Origin: Owenia fusiformis
Lineage: Eukaryota > Annelida > Polychaeta > Sabellida > Oweniidae
DNA: 64,000 nucleotides
Assembly (NCBI GenBank): GCA_903813345.2
Contig: CAIIXF020000004.1
Location: 23,189,985 to 23,253,984, forward strand
Direction of reading: 5' to 3'
In this document: one piece after another, positions 12,283 through 25,600 of the stretch
Layout: each line of letters opens with the position of its first letter
How positions within the stretch are numbered: position 1 is the first letter of the stretch
Notes under the pieces: model-generated
Seen by the model: only the letters and a program-made list of their open reading frames with translations
The model's database searches: none
Told to the model about the DNA's origin: nothing
Position numbers and translations under genes: made by a program

Positions 12283-12938
12283 CCCTAGAAGCCCTAAGAG
12301 GGGGGGGTCAAAATGACCCCCCCCTGTTAGGTTTTTTCCCCATAACTTTTTATTGGCATCTGGTAGGGTCTTCACATTTTCAGTAGCTGAAGCAGATATA
12401 ACAGGTATAACAAATGTTTTCTGAAAAATCAGCAAAATTGCACATAGGGTTATTGATTTTTTATGATGTAATCATCAGATGCAATAGACAAAATCGGAAA
12501 AAGCTAGCACTATTTTTACCATACGTGTTATCTTTAGAATAAGATTACACAATCTTCAATCATCATAGTTGTTAAAGTAATAACACCAAGTTGTAGATAA
12601 TTGAATGAAGTATATTTTGGGAAAGTTTGAACTGCCTAGCTTTACTAATTTGTTATTAATTTATTATGATGTAATCATCAGCTCCAATAGACAAAAGCAG
12701 AAAAAAGCTAGCACTAATTCTACCATACGTGTTGTCTTCAGAATAAAATTACGCAATTTTACACCATCGTAGTTGTTAAAGTTTTTACACCAAGTTGTAG
12801 ATAATTGAAGGAAGTATATGTGGAAAATGTTTGAACATCCTAGCTCTACTAATAAAAAATTTACAAGGGGGTGCCCTTTTGACCCCCCCCCCCCCCTTAG
12901 GTGTTCGTGTGACTATTTTTACCTTAGGGCTTCTAGGG
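12283..12938. mobile_element. piggyBac-like MITE with TTAA target site and internal duplication
   Basis: CCCTAGAAGCCCTAAG (from 12283) and CTTAGGGCTTCTAGGG (to 12938) are perfect inverted 16-mers, flanked on both sides by TTAA (12279-12282 and 12939-12942). TTAA targeting and CCCTAGAA-type ends are characteristic of piggyBac. G/C homopolymer runs follow each end. The interior holds two direct copies of a block of about 200 bases (about 12455-12650 and 12660-12850) sharing GATGTAATCATCAG, AAAGCTAGCACTA and ACACCAAGTTGTAGATAA. No transposase is encoded. Confidence 0.85.
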
Positions 12939-12942
12939 TTAA

Positions 12943-13601
12943 TCAATGCTGTGAAAATTTGAAAATAAGTGGGTGCGAGTGACACAACTGTGTATTTGCC
13001 CCACTATATGGCCGATTGCGAACAGTGAGCCAATGCGGCCGAAGTAATAATTCATGGACCAGGAAGTAAAACTATGAATCAATAATGTAACTGTAAATAT
13101 AACCTGAGAACTTCAAAAAATCAAATTATCGCTTACTTTAACACTTTTTGGTATATTTTGGTATTTGTCAACAAATAATAATTCGTTTTAAATAAAAATT
13201 ATGAATTCGGTTTGGGAAAGTTTGTTTTACTTTTCAAAGTAGGAATACAGATTGATTTTAGGTGGATGCCAGATATTGTTAAGAAATATCATTAATTACC
13301 AAACAATATGGAAATAGAGTTCATGGGGCTATTAACCCGACACGGAAGTAGAATTACCATGAATTAACAAATTGGTTGTTCTATAACAATTCAACCAAAG
13401 ATTATGACGTGGGCCTACGCCCTTTTGAATGGCTTTGGGTATTTTTATACAAGCTTCGAGTTAGTCAGCGACAGATATAGCAGTAGATGTATATTAAATT
13501 CGCAAAGCTCTTGTCTTGATCTATACGTAAATATAAGGAATTAATTACTTTTAAATAATTTTTAATTCAAACATAAGAATTGGTTAGTTTAAATATCAAA
13601 A
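12943..13601. other. Spacer and probable promoter region of the CILP-like gene
   Basis: No coding sequence seen. A TATA-like stretch (ATTTTTATACAAG, about 13440-13452) lies about 150 bases before the ATG at 13602 and could be the core promoter. Motif evidence only. Confidence 0.35.
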
Positions 13602-16600
13602 ATGGCAAGCTCTCGATATAGATATGATCAAAACTTGGACATTCGATACAAGATGGATAATCGTGACTATGGCAGCACAGTCGGGAATTCTACCAAAATC
13701 CAACAAGGCAATGAGGATTCGTCTATGATTAAAAGAAATCAGATCGTGCCAAGCTCAACAAAACCACACCTTACCGAGGAATCCATGTTTTGCGGCGGAA
13801 TAATAAAACCTGTGGTGTCTGTCGTCGCAGTATTGGTTATCACATTAACGGGCGTTGGCCTTTGTCTATACTTCACCGGTATCTTTAGAGGTAAGCACAA
13901 CCAGTAATTATTTGTTAAAATTCTGAGAGAGTAAGCAGCATTTTAAGAACGATCCATTCAAAGTCACACCGGAATAGCCTGACAACGGTTAAGTCAGATA
14001 CCGTTGTCACAAACGGTTGTTAATTTTCTATTTTTCTAGTTTTTCTTTTTATACGTTTTTCAAAATTAATGTTGAAATTACTGTATGGTTTGCGTTTAAA
14101 TATCAGGTAATCTCACTTAAACCTTTAATAATTGTTTGAGTTGTTGTTAGTAAAGGAATTATGAAGTAATTTTTGTTCCAAAATAAAAATAGGAAATATA
14201 AGACAAGACACTTCAAAAAACAACTATACAACCACAACAGTTGGTGTTCCGATCATACCAGACGTCTCGACGACAGTTGAACAAAACAACAAGATGACAA
14301 CAGAAGATACCTTGGCAACAGTTGAACAAAACGCCAGGATGACAACAGCAGATGCCTTGGCAACAGTTGAACTAAACGCCAGGATGACAACAGCAGATAC
14401 CTTTGCAACAGTTGAACAAATTGACAAGATGACAACAACAGAGCCCTTGACAACATTTGAACAAAACGTCAGGATGACAACAGCAGATGCCTTTGCAACA
14501 TTTGAACAAGACGCCAGGATGACAACAACGGATACCTTGGCAACAGTTGAACAAAATGCCAGGATGACAACAGCAGATACCTTAGCAACAGTTGAACAAA
14601 ACGCCAGGGTGACAACAGCAGATGCCCTTGCAACAGTGGAACAAAACAACAAGATGACAACAACAGAGCCCTTGACAACAGTTGAACAAAACGCCAGGAT
14701 GACAACAGTAGATACATTGACAACAGTTGAACAAAACGCCAGGATGACAACAACAGATACATTGACAACAGTTGAACAAAACGCCAGGATGACAACAGCA
14801 GATGCCTTGGCAACAGTTGAACAAAACGCCAGGATGACAACAACAGATACATTGACAACAGTTGAACAAAACGCCAGGATGACAACAACAGATGCCGTGG
14901 AAACAGTTACACAAAACGCCAGGATGACAACAGCTGATACCTTGGCAACAGTTGAACATAACGCCAGGATGACAACAGCAGATACCTTGGAAACAGTTGA
15001 ACAAAATGAAAAGATGACAACAAAAGAGCCCTTGATCAATGAAGATGATACTTTCATAGGTAATTAAAGGTCACGTCATTTCATTAGAAAAATACGTTTT
15101 TGTTATATTTATAACTTTTATATAGTAAACCCATATTTGTTATTTGCATATTTAGATGTATATTTGCGTCAAAATTATGCGTTCTTAAAAAAGGTATACG
15201 TATATCGGTCAAGTCAAGTAACTTAGTCAACATTCGATAATCGTATGTTCATCAGTATTCACTAAGAATGGTGCCACAATTGAAGTAAACCTCTGGTTAA
15301 TTATTTTCAATAAACCTATTAGCAAACGTGTAAATGATAATTTTGATGTTCTGTTACATATTGGTGAAGCAATCTTTGGGATATGACCTAAATTTCTGAT
15401 TTTCCACTGTGTCCCTGTATACCCCTACTTCAAAAGATGTATGTTATTTGTCATTTTTCATTATGAACCAACCATAAATGTATTTTTTCTTGTTTACATA
15501 CAGAATGAACTTCCTGTTTTTAAATATTGCAAGATTTTACTGTATTTATTTCTTCATGATAAGGAGCAAACAAATGCGTGTCAATTTACACTGTAATATC
15601 ATACATACTTATATTTCAAGGGTAGTATTGAAGAATAATCAAGAAAATACATGTTTTCAAATGGATTCATCCTTGTCAAAGAAGGTAAATGAGGATATGC
15701 GGTTTGAAAAACTAACAACATGTTTCAAGTTCTTACAATTCTTGATTAAAACAAATAATTTGAAAGTTGTGATTTGGAATGTAATATCCTACTCAATAAA
15801 ATGTGTTGATATTTGTGAATTTTATCTTTCGGAATGCACATTGCTGGATCACAGAACCTTGCCTTGTTCGAGATACACGAAAAATGTATTGTTGATACTT
15901 GACGCCCTTCGGATATTTGGATGTGATTGACGTTTTCTCCTACCACTGTAACTTCCAACTTAATTTTTGGAAGCCAAATGTGATAGTCACGAATTGATAT
16001 TTAAGTCACACGTTTATGCATACATCATGTGTGTACATTAACTGTCGAATACATGCCGACTTACATTTTTATAAATATCCACAGTTAACTCCAATCATCA
16101 ATTCTCGAAACGGTTTCTCATATAACCTGGTGAGTTTAATGTTTTTATTTTAATTTATAATTATGGTATCAGATTTGAGTATGATATAAGTCGAGGCTTA
16201 AACAAAGCAATAAAATTACGTGAAACCTTTTGTGAAAATTCGAACGATTTTTCAAGAATCCTCCTTCAAAGTGTTACCAAAGTGCTCCCCGGGAGTGGAA
16301 ATTTCGTCTTGTGTAATCAAAATTATAGCGGGTGGTTTGAATTTTTGTTTGAGTTTATTGCTTACATCTATAAAAAAAACCATATCGCCTAATTGAGAGC
16401 TACATGCAGATTTTGGCGATCTATCATTATAAAAGGCAAAATATTGTGCAAAAACAGGAGTTGACACGCTTTCATTTGGAAATGAAATTTCCTACATAAT
16501 CGTCGACTCATGTTTAAAAGTCATGAAAACAAGATTGAACACAAAACATTGACCCAGTTACTGTCTATTTAGCATGAAATCACTAAGGGAAATATTATTA

Positions 16601-19600
16601 ATGACTTAAATCGTTTACAGTTAAGTTGTATTCCAAGAAACTTATCAATTTAGAAATGCAAAATGTTCAATTTTGTTTTTCAATTATAAAAAATGGCACC
16701 TGTAGAGAACAACGTTTTCAAAATTATTTAGAACAGAGATATTTACATATGTAACTTTGATTGGCATGTGTCAGGAAGTAAATAAGAAGCATATGCATTT
16801 AATTCTATATCTTGTTCCCAAAAGAGTTTGTTAAGTAGCGGTATATCTTTACGTACTCATATCCCGAACTCAAACACTTCGAATACTTATTTCGAGAACG
16901 CTTTGTTGAGAATGGATTCGAGATGTACTCAAAATTAATACGTTAAAATGTGTATTATTATCTTGATAACCACCTCACAAATTATTTTGGAAATCAAAGA
17001 TGTACGATTTTTGAGATTTTTATGTTCGAATGTTGACTTACTTACTTGACTTGACTGATATATCAAATGAAACATATTACTATAGAAAAATATACGAGGG
17101 CATCGAGTACAGTATGGCAAATGATTTTAGATCTCAGATTATTTAAGCAATATGAACACTCTGGGTCGATCTTTGTTATATACCATGAGCATGATTTGTT
17201 CCTGATTTGGTACTTAAAAGGTTTTTTTCAAACAAATGAATAAAGTATGACTGTCTAAAAGCATACACCATATCATAGGTCTTTTTGTAATGTTAATTCT
17301 CATTAGTTTGTAGCCATGTAAAGATATATAATCACATATATCTATCTTGTAGAACGGTATCTATTAACAGCATTGGAATATCTTTTAATCATAAAAAGTG
17401 CAGCGAAATACCCATTCTAATAGATGAGTTGCGAACAGAAACAATATTGAATTTCATTTCTAACGTACACATAATTTTTAAACTTTTAACCGAGTAGATT
17501 TTTTAATTAAAACGCTACATAGACTAAACATAGACGTTTACTTCCGGGTGTATTATATTTTAGTTTGTAAAGAACCAACTTCGTTCAAAACCACAAAATA
17601 CCTCAATCGAACTGAATGGGCCATATCTGTAGGGCATTGCGTCTATCGTTCAATATCTTTTCAGCCAATATTAAAACTTGAATACTGTTCAATAATACAC
17701 CGAAATCTATGGACACTGTATTTGAAATAATGTTGCTGTTGGTCTTGTAATGTCAAATATTTTAGGTTAAAAGGTTGCATATGAAGTTTTTATACGAGAC
17801 CATATTTACACAGTCATACATAGTTACTTATAAAAGGTCAGATATGATGTTTACAAGCTTTCATACATAATCATAAGTATTTACAACTTCAGTAACTTAT
17901 GGCGAATGGACAAAATGGAGTCTTTGGTCAAGTTGCAGTGTCACGTGTGATAGAGGAAGTCAGACCAGAACGAGGCTTTGTCGAAAGAAATCACCAGAGG
18001 ATATTGATTGTGATGGAGAGGACGCAATTACAAGAATCTGCGACAATGGAATGTGTCCTGGTAAATAGGTGTTTGCTTTCAATATTTGCAAAATACATTG
18101 AGTGACCAATGCTGTTTACATTTAAAAGCCCTTCTTTTGCGCAATTCCCCCTCCTTCAGCAACAAAAAGAACCTAGGTCACTAAATAATGTTTCTCAAAT
18201 TAATAAGATAAATGAATTATCGAATGTTTTGTGAAGCAGAAATGGAACTTATAACGCATTATTTTGTTTACAGATTGTAATAAAACGTGTCCATCGAATA
18301 AACTTTTGAATGGAAACTGCACAGCTTGCATATGTCCTTCTAATATTAGACACATCCAAGTTTTCAATACAAAAATGGTCCCAATAGATGGCGTGACTGT
18401 TGCGAATCTGGAGACTCAGTACGAAATATTGGGAACAACCGCCGATTCAAATGGGAATACAATTGATTATCTTTGTGAATCAGATTTGTTGATATTCAAG
18501 AAGTTGAAGTATGTGGATGTCACATTATCTGTTGGTGGGGTCTCTTCCGATCCGATTGTGGTTACCATGGAAACAACAGGTAAATCATATATAGCCCTGA
18601 ATAAAATGCAACCGTGAATTAACAACGCAAATGATCTATACTTATGTCAGGGTCACGTTTGCCCCGATCTATCGGCCGGCCGAGTTTTTTCAATATTGTA
18701 TTCAATTTTGAACAAAATACTCAATCGGCCGGGCGCCGTTGTGAAAATCGGAGCAAATGTGACCAAGGCATAAGCGGGAAACAGAGAAGATTTTATTATA
18801 GTATTTGATTTCTTCTATCTTTAGATTAATGTATTTTATGAACGATTTTCTCACAGACATTAGTTTTCTTGTTCTCAAAAGATGATCTGCTCTTATGTTA
18901 TTGGGAAATATAAAAATGGAATGTAGGGTATATCTTTTTTTAATTATGCCCTATCTGCCTATTTCTTCTAGAAACAATTGAGATCGTGAGCCATCCTCAA
19001 GATGCAGTAGCCTTGACTGGTGATTCCGTCAACTTCACCTGCAGAGGTATAGGGAAACCTGCGCCCGACGTTTATCAATGGTAAGCTTTATATGAACTAA
19101 TTTATATTTATATTGCGATGTTAAAGTGTCTAACATATTCGATCAAAACTTGCCATGCAAACATGTTAGTCTACTTTACTGCCCCCCCCCTTGCTGTAAC
19201 AAGGAACACAAAACACATTAAAACGTAAACATAAACCAATTAGTCACTTCACTATGAAAGTGAGGGGTGTTAGCAAATGTGTATTAGCAGAATACGCTGT
19301 GTGCATGGACTAACACAATATCAGTGGTCATTTCCTGTGTCAACTTAGTAACCCTTGCATATCGTGCTCATTCAAGTATTGAATAATTTTTTTTATGATC
19401 TAAATGTTTGTGGTTTATAAAAAAAATTGATATATTTTAGTTAGAAATACATTAATAAATATATTCATTCAAACAGCACTAGAATGCGGGAAGAAAGAGC
19501 AATGGTGACAAAATGCAGACAGAATTTTCCGTAAGGGTTTCAAACATTTCTGGACACAATCATACATGTACTTCACGTGTACTGTTATTTTTAGTGCTGT

Positions 19601-22600
19601 ATTTATAGATATAATTTCACCTATTAAAATCATATTTTCCAGCAATGACTTCAAATTCGGAACCACACCGATATCACATTTTCTTCAATAACTCCAAACA
19701 TGTGTAAACATTGACCATGTGCATATAAATTCAGATTTCACGAGCTCTTTCCTATTCGAGTACCTCATACACCCCTGCATGGATTTGAGTTGGATTCGCC
19801 TTTTATACGTGAGCCGATACACATCGCAAACGCTGATTGGATAAAGATTGCGAGAATCTTTAAGGCAAATTCAGACATATATATAAAGTTGCAGGCTGCG
19901 TTTTCAACATTACAATTTTACATCTCGATTATATTATATATAAAATGTGTACATTTTGATGAAGTTATTCAAAGGGACAGGGAAGACTCATGATCAGTGT
20001 AAAATCTTATCAAAATATAAATCTTGTAGTATGTTTATGATGCAGAAGTATACAAATGAGTTAAGGCAGAGTTGTGGCAAGACAGAGAATGAGTTGAGCA
20101 TAAATATTGCATAAGTTCTAAAATAAGCCAATAAACAATAGACTAATACGCGATAGATGAGAACATGGTCATTAACATAAATATCCCCCGCAATGTATCA
20201 CTTCAAGCGGGACAAATTTTCATTGGTCCGTTGATTAAACCAAATTCTCCCAACCTTAAAACCATGTTTTTGCATGGGGAAAACCCCGGATGTAAAAAAT
20301 CTGTTCCCGGAATTGGAGCTCTTCAACAGGGGAGGTGAGAATATTGTTGTCATTCTGAACTATCGCGTTCACCTCTATTGTACGATGCTTGTTTTAAACT
20401 TCAGGTTTAAGAACGGGAAACTTCTAACAATCAACCCATCATCAAATGATATCCGATTGACGTTAACTGGTGTGAATGATAGTGACAAGGGACTGTATTA
20501 CTGTAAAGCTAGCTCAGACTATAGCTCTGCAATATCCAATATCGCTTCCCTTGATGTTAAAGGTAATTGGCATTAATATTTTCGAATTTTTATTTTGAGC
20601 TTGGCTGCGTTTTTGAATGACCGCTGCGCAAGTCAATTACATGATATCTACATGAGTCATCTTCTAGGGTATCATGAATAGAATCAATAGCCCCTGCAAA
20701 GCGAATAGCATGGTGACACGTTTTCAACAACAACAAAAAACAGATCATCCAATGGCACTTATAACACTGCTTAATTTCGCTGTGAAAATCTTGCCAATCA
20801 CACTTGCATTGCCTTGTTGCTGATGCACCACAGAATTCCATTTCAATAGACCAAGGCGTCTGTTAAAAGAATTCAAAGAGCATAGATGTGCTTGAATGAG
20901 TTATTTTAGGGATAAAGGAATTTTTCAGATAAGCCTTAATTAAGCTGTTTCCTCCTGTTCATCCTGCAATTGTTTTGATGAGTTCAAATGATGAAACATA
21001 TATTCCTGCATACGTTTTCACTTGTTGAGCACTTGTCAACATTACCATTTACTTATTATTGAGGGGTTTAACAGGGGTCCACAAAAATTAAAAAATATTA
21101 GATTTTGATATTTTTGAAGTTTACAACGGAGTATCTACTTATGCAGTCAATATGGTACGACGAAAATGGGACTTCTGCGCATGTTAAAATTTTTCGTCAA
21201 AACTCAACTTTTGTTCAAGTTCATACGATTGTCTTTCGAACTAGAGACTTACCTCATTCGAAAGATCATAAAAGACTTTATCTCTACTGAAAATCTTAGA
21301 TCCAAACATAGTAGAATACGCCGTCAGTCCGCATTTGATTTTTTGAAGTGAGTTTCGTAGATCGTCAGATTTCTCCGACTGGTATCGGGTTATCTCAAAC
21401 TGGTTCGTTTATAAATACGAATTTCTTTACCGTTGTAAGGCGCATGCGCAAAATTGATTTATAAACCTTATTGGTTGATAATTTTTCTCCTGCGCATGCG
21501 TGAAGTCTGATGAACACTTATGACGAAGACCGGAGCAAACATTACTAGCTCTCGACCGAAATTCCAAGATTCAGGTCATTTCGCCGTGTTTGCTAAGCGT
21601 GTATACGTGAATGACAAGCTGTTTTGAGTAGATCAGGTACCTGTTTTAGACACAACATTGATTTAGCTTGACATTGATGTGCACATTGGCACTTTTGAGC
21701 ATGTTAATACAAGTTTTTACACTATTAGCACGAGACGGGTTTTCGAAAAATCTGTTATCTGATTCACTCGATTATCGTATGGATATGTATTTCTGCTGGC
21801 ATTTCAACACCACATCACATAGAATTACGATGCAGAATGATAATAAAACACAAAACAACTACTAAATTCCACTTGTTATTTCACAGGAGGTAAAAATGCA
21901 AACTGCCTAGATTCTTTGTAAGGATCGTCAGACATCGGATTGGCCGCCATATTTGAAATGAAAATATCACTAAATAGAGGTCTGCGCATGTCTCAACATT
22001 TCGACTGTATGAATCGGATTTTGGGAAGGTTATTAGCATGACATATTGATTTTATCTGTTTAATTGAAAATAAGATCGTCTGTCTGATTATATTTTGCAT
22101 TCAAAATGATTAAAAATAATTGTTCCATTAAGTTCACTTTCTTTTAACATCATCTTGTTTTTTGTTGATCCGCCAATTGTTTTGATATCTTTAAATGATA
22201 AAACATATATTCCTACATACGTTTTCATCCGTTGAGGACCTGTCAACATTATCGTTTACTTATCATTGAGGGGTTTAACAGAGGTCCATAATAATGAAAA
22301 ATATTAGATATTGACACTTTTGAAGTTTACAACGAAGTATCTACTTATGAATCGCCTTTTGCATTTAAATTATAATTTAAGATGAATTAAGAATTTATTC
22401 CCGCTATTTATAAAATTAGATTTTAACATCAATAAAGCATATGATATGATGTGGGGTGAAAGGATATATGATTTTTGCAAGCACATTACTTTAGTAATAG
22501 ATTATTTTATTTGGTAGAAAATAGACTTTCCCATGAGGCAATGCTAGAACCCAAACGCTCTATATTGAAATTAATAAATACCGCCTCGCACAATATTTTT

Positions 22601-25600
22601 TTCTCGAATAGGTATTCTGCCATATCAAGCTCCTGATCATCCAGTATTTGTTTAATATTGCCCGCAGAAATGAGGTTATTAGTATTACAAAAGTTAATGC
22701 CCAGGGCTAGAATAGCAAAAATTATATGCATTGAAAGATATGTCATTTCCCGGGGAAAATTGCTGGGCGTTAATGCATAATTGGCCCGCAACTATGGCCC
22801 GCCACTATGACGTCATATATTGCTCAGATCGATAAAGTAACATGAATGCCTTCTAAACTAGCACTAAAAACCCTATAACATTCCCGGCAAGGTGGTAATA
22901 ATAGTAATTGATCTGAGTACTATCCACAAAAATATTCATCTTTTTGAATTAGACTTGAATTAAATCTTCAATAAATGAAAATCTGAACCATTTTAAGATA
23001 TTCGAAAAATTCAGAAACTGCAAATAATTCAATTATAACTATTTAAATAATTTAAATTGCTAGGATATGATTATAACCTTAAAATGTAAACATTTGATTA
23101 GTTATACCAATCATTGTGATTTTAGAGCCCAAATGTTATCTCGTTTTACAGTTTCAATTGTATAAATCTTCTTGCTGTCAACGTATTTATAATACTCTAC
23201 ACTTATTTAGTGCCTGTTTATAATGATACCGACATTATTGTAATATTGAAATCATATAAGTAATAAATATCCCCAAGTGGAGGTCAATGCCCCCTTCCCC
23301 CCCCCCCCCCCCCCATTTGTGACATGGCCTTGTACGAATTAGGTTGTAGACATCAGAATGAACCCTGTTTTCATCATTCATACACCTTAATGATGTAATT
23401 TAATCGTAACAATGTACTAGCTCTCCATCTAAGAACTATCCGGAAAAATATTTAATTTTCGTAAAATAGACCCCTGCTGAAATCGTGTATAAATGAAGTT
23501 CTATAACCTTGTATGGTGCACAAAAATTCATGAATGGTCAATGATATAATCCTAACTAACAAAAGCAAATTAAAAACATAAGACTGTAACAATAAGTTTA
23601 AAAAAAAGTATACAGTGTTTGATGAGTTATACCCCCCATTGTGAACTTGGATTCCATTTTGATCTAACTTTTCAGTTGAAATTTTACATTATGCTCTCGA
23701 TATATAATAATTCATACTTTTTGCACTTATTTATTATCTATTCACAAGAAATCTTTAAAAATGATTATTTCTTTAAATAATGGACCCCTGCTTAAATCTC
23801 AAATAAATGATAAATGGTAATGTTGTGTGGTTCTCAACAAGCAATACCATATTCAGTGATATTAAATCTATCAATATAATCTATAAAAATGATTGCAACT
23901 TGAACAGGAGGTAATTTTAAAATTATAGTCAATTCCTTTAACACTATTTTTGTTGAAAACGTGTGACCATGTAATTTGCTCCCCTCGGCTTATTGTTCTT
24001 TTCAATGATACCCAGGGAGAAAACTTACTAAATATTACGCAACTGGCTTGAGCCACGGGCAGTTCAAAAGCGCAGAACGTGTTCCATTTTGATAATTGAT
24101 AAATAGAATAAAATACACTGAAAAAGCACTCCTTCGTCTGGTGTTTTGAATTATATTTTAAATATCATGTTATATATGGGTCATTTTAGATGATGGAGAG
24201 CGTTTCTGTGATACCTCACCCCTATCACACCTCAAAACATTGCCAAAAGACTGTCCACAGACTAGTGAAAATCCCCTGCTGTATGAAGTTGGTCGTTGCC
24301 GTAGAAACGAGTGTATTCAGCGGCCAAAGTCAAATACTGAATCCGAATATTGCTGTGGTCCCATACGCCAGACAACCAGAAGTATTGCATGCGTGGACTA
24401 TTCAATCGACATTGTTGTGACTTTGGAGTGTGGTTGCATCATTTGTAATCAGGCTAATATTACAGGCAATATGATAACTAGCGTTCGTAAGATCACTTTT
24501 AGCGGATTTGCTCATGATATAGTTGATAAAAATTTCCCTCTTAGATTTGGAAAGGTATTCTTATTTGATGAAGAGGTTGCAACAGCAAGTTTTAATGGTG
24601 AGTTTAGTTTTCCCGTCCCTCTTGATATGACAAGAATCGTGGTCATTTTTAAGGAAGGATTCATCAAAAATAACTTCATTGAGACATCTAAGGTGTTTAA
24701 CATACCCAAAGACTTTTCCGGTAATTTCTATAGAGACATTCCGCTTTTGAGAAAATCTACTGTTGTAGAAATTCCATCATCAGAAACGACAACTCTCTCC
24801 TTGGCTAACTCAACGTCTGGGAGTTCATTTGCTGACGTCATTATTCCCGGTGAGTCATTTTACAAAGCTAATGGTGAGAAATACAACGGTCCTGTTCAAA
24901 CAGCTATAAACTTCTTAGACCCTCGGAATAATGAAGACCTCAGTGCCATGGTAGGGGATCTAACATTCACTAATGACGATGGGGATATTGGGTCATTGCA
25001 AACATTCGGAATGTTCCACCTAGCATTTAGTGATACGGCCGGAAATGATCTTAACATCAAAGGAGAAGTAGGCATGGCAATAAGCGCTGATGTCATAGGT
25101 GCAGGACTGCAGAACGCAACGAATGTAAAGCTTTGGTCTTTTAACCCCTCCTCTGCGAGATGGGAATATGAAGGGAATTTGAGACGAGTGTCAAATAGAA
25201 AAAAGCGATCACAGGCTCAGGACACCACAGACTTTTTTGTTGGTGACGCAGTCATAACAGATCGTTACTGGTTCAACTTTGATAACAATCAGTTAAATTA
25301 CTGTTTCATTAAAGTGAAAACATATAGTGACTCGAGCTCAGCATCACCATTACCCTGGGACAGCTCTCTAGAACCTACTGTAATTTCATTGGATCAAACA
25401 TCAAGGCAGGCTGGCAGCGCAGGACGCATTGTCACAGGCAGTATGAGTAAAGATTATTTCACAGGTGTAGAATCTAATAAAGACTGCATACTAACAGTCT
25501 GTGGTGATAATGATTTCCATGGATACCTGTTCATGGACACTCCAGAAGGTTCATTGAGCGCTTCACCAAATCTTGGTGGCTCTAGCTCAGCTGTCCCCAG

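Noticed and set aside
13602-13890. Joining the ITIH-like and CILP-like genes into one gene
   Set aside because: The first gene has its own stop and polyadenylation signal, and the second begins with an ATG exon and its own promoter-like region after a transposon.
14224-15057. Long minus-strand open frame of about 277 codons
   Set aside because: It is the reverse of the 45-bp coding minisatellite; repetition keeps several frames open. The plus frame joins in phase with flanking exons.
15478-15930. Plus-strand open frame of 150 codons in a CILP-like intron
   Set aside because: No family resemblance, AT-driven composition, and no splice phase agreeing with the neighbouring exons.
24190-24420. 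Plus-strand frame starting ATGATGGAGAGC at the last CILP exon
   Set aside because: It is out of frame with the CILP reading, which enters through the acceptor at 24190 in phase 1.
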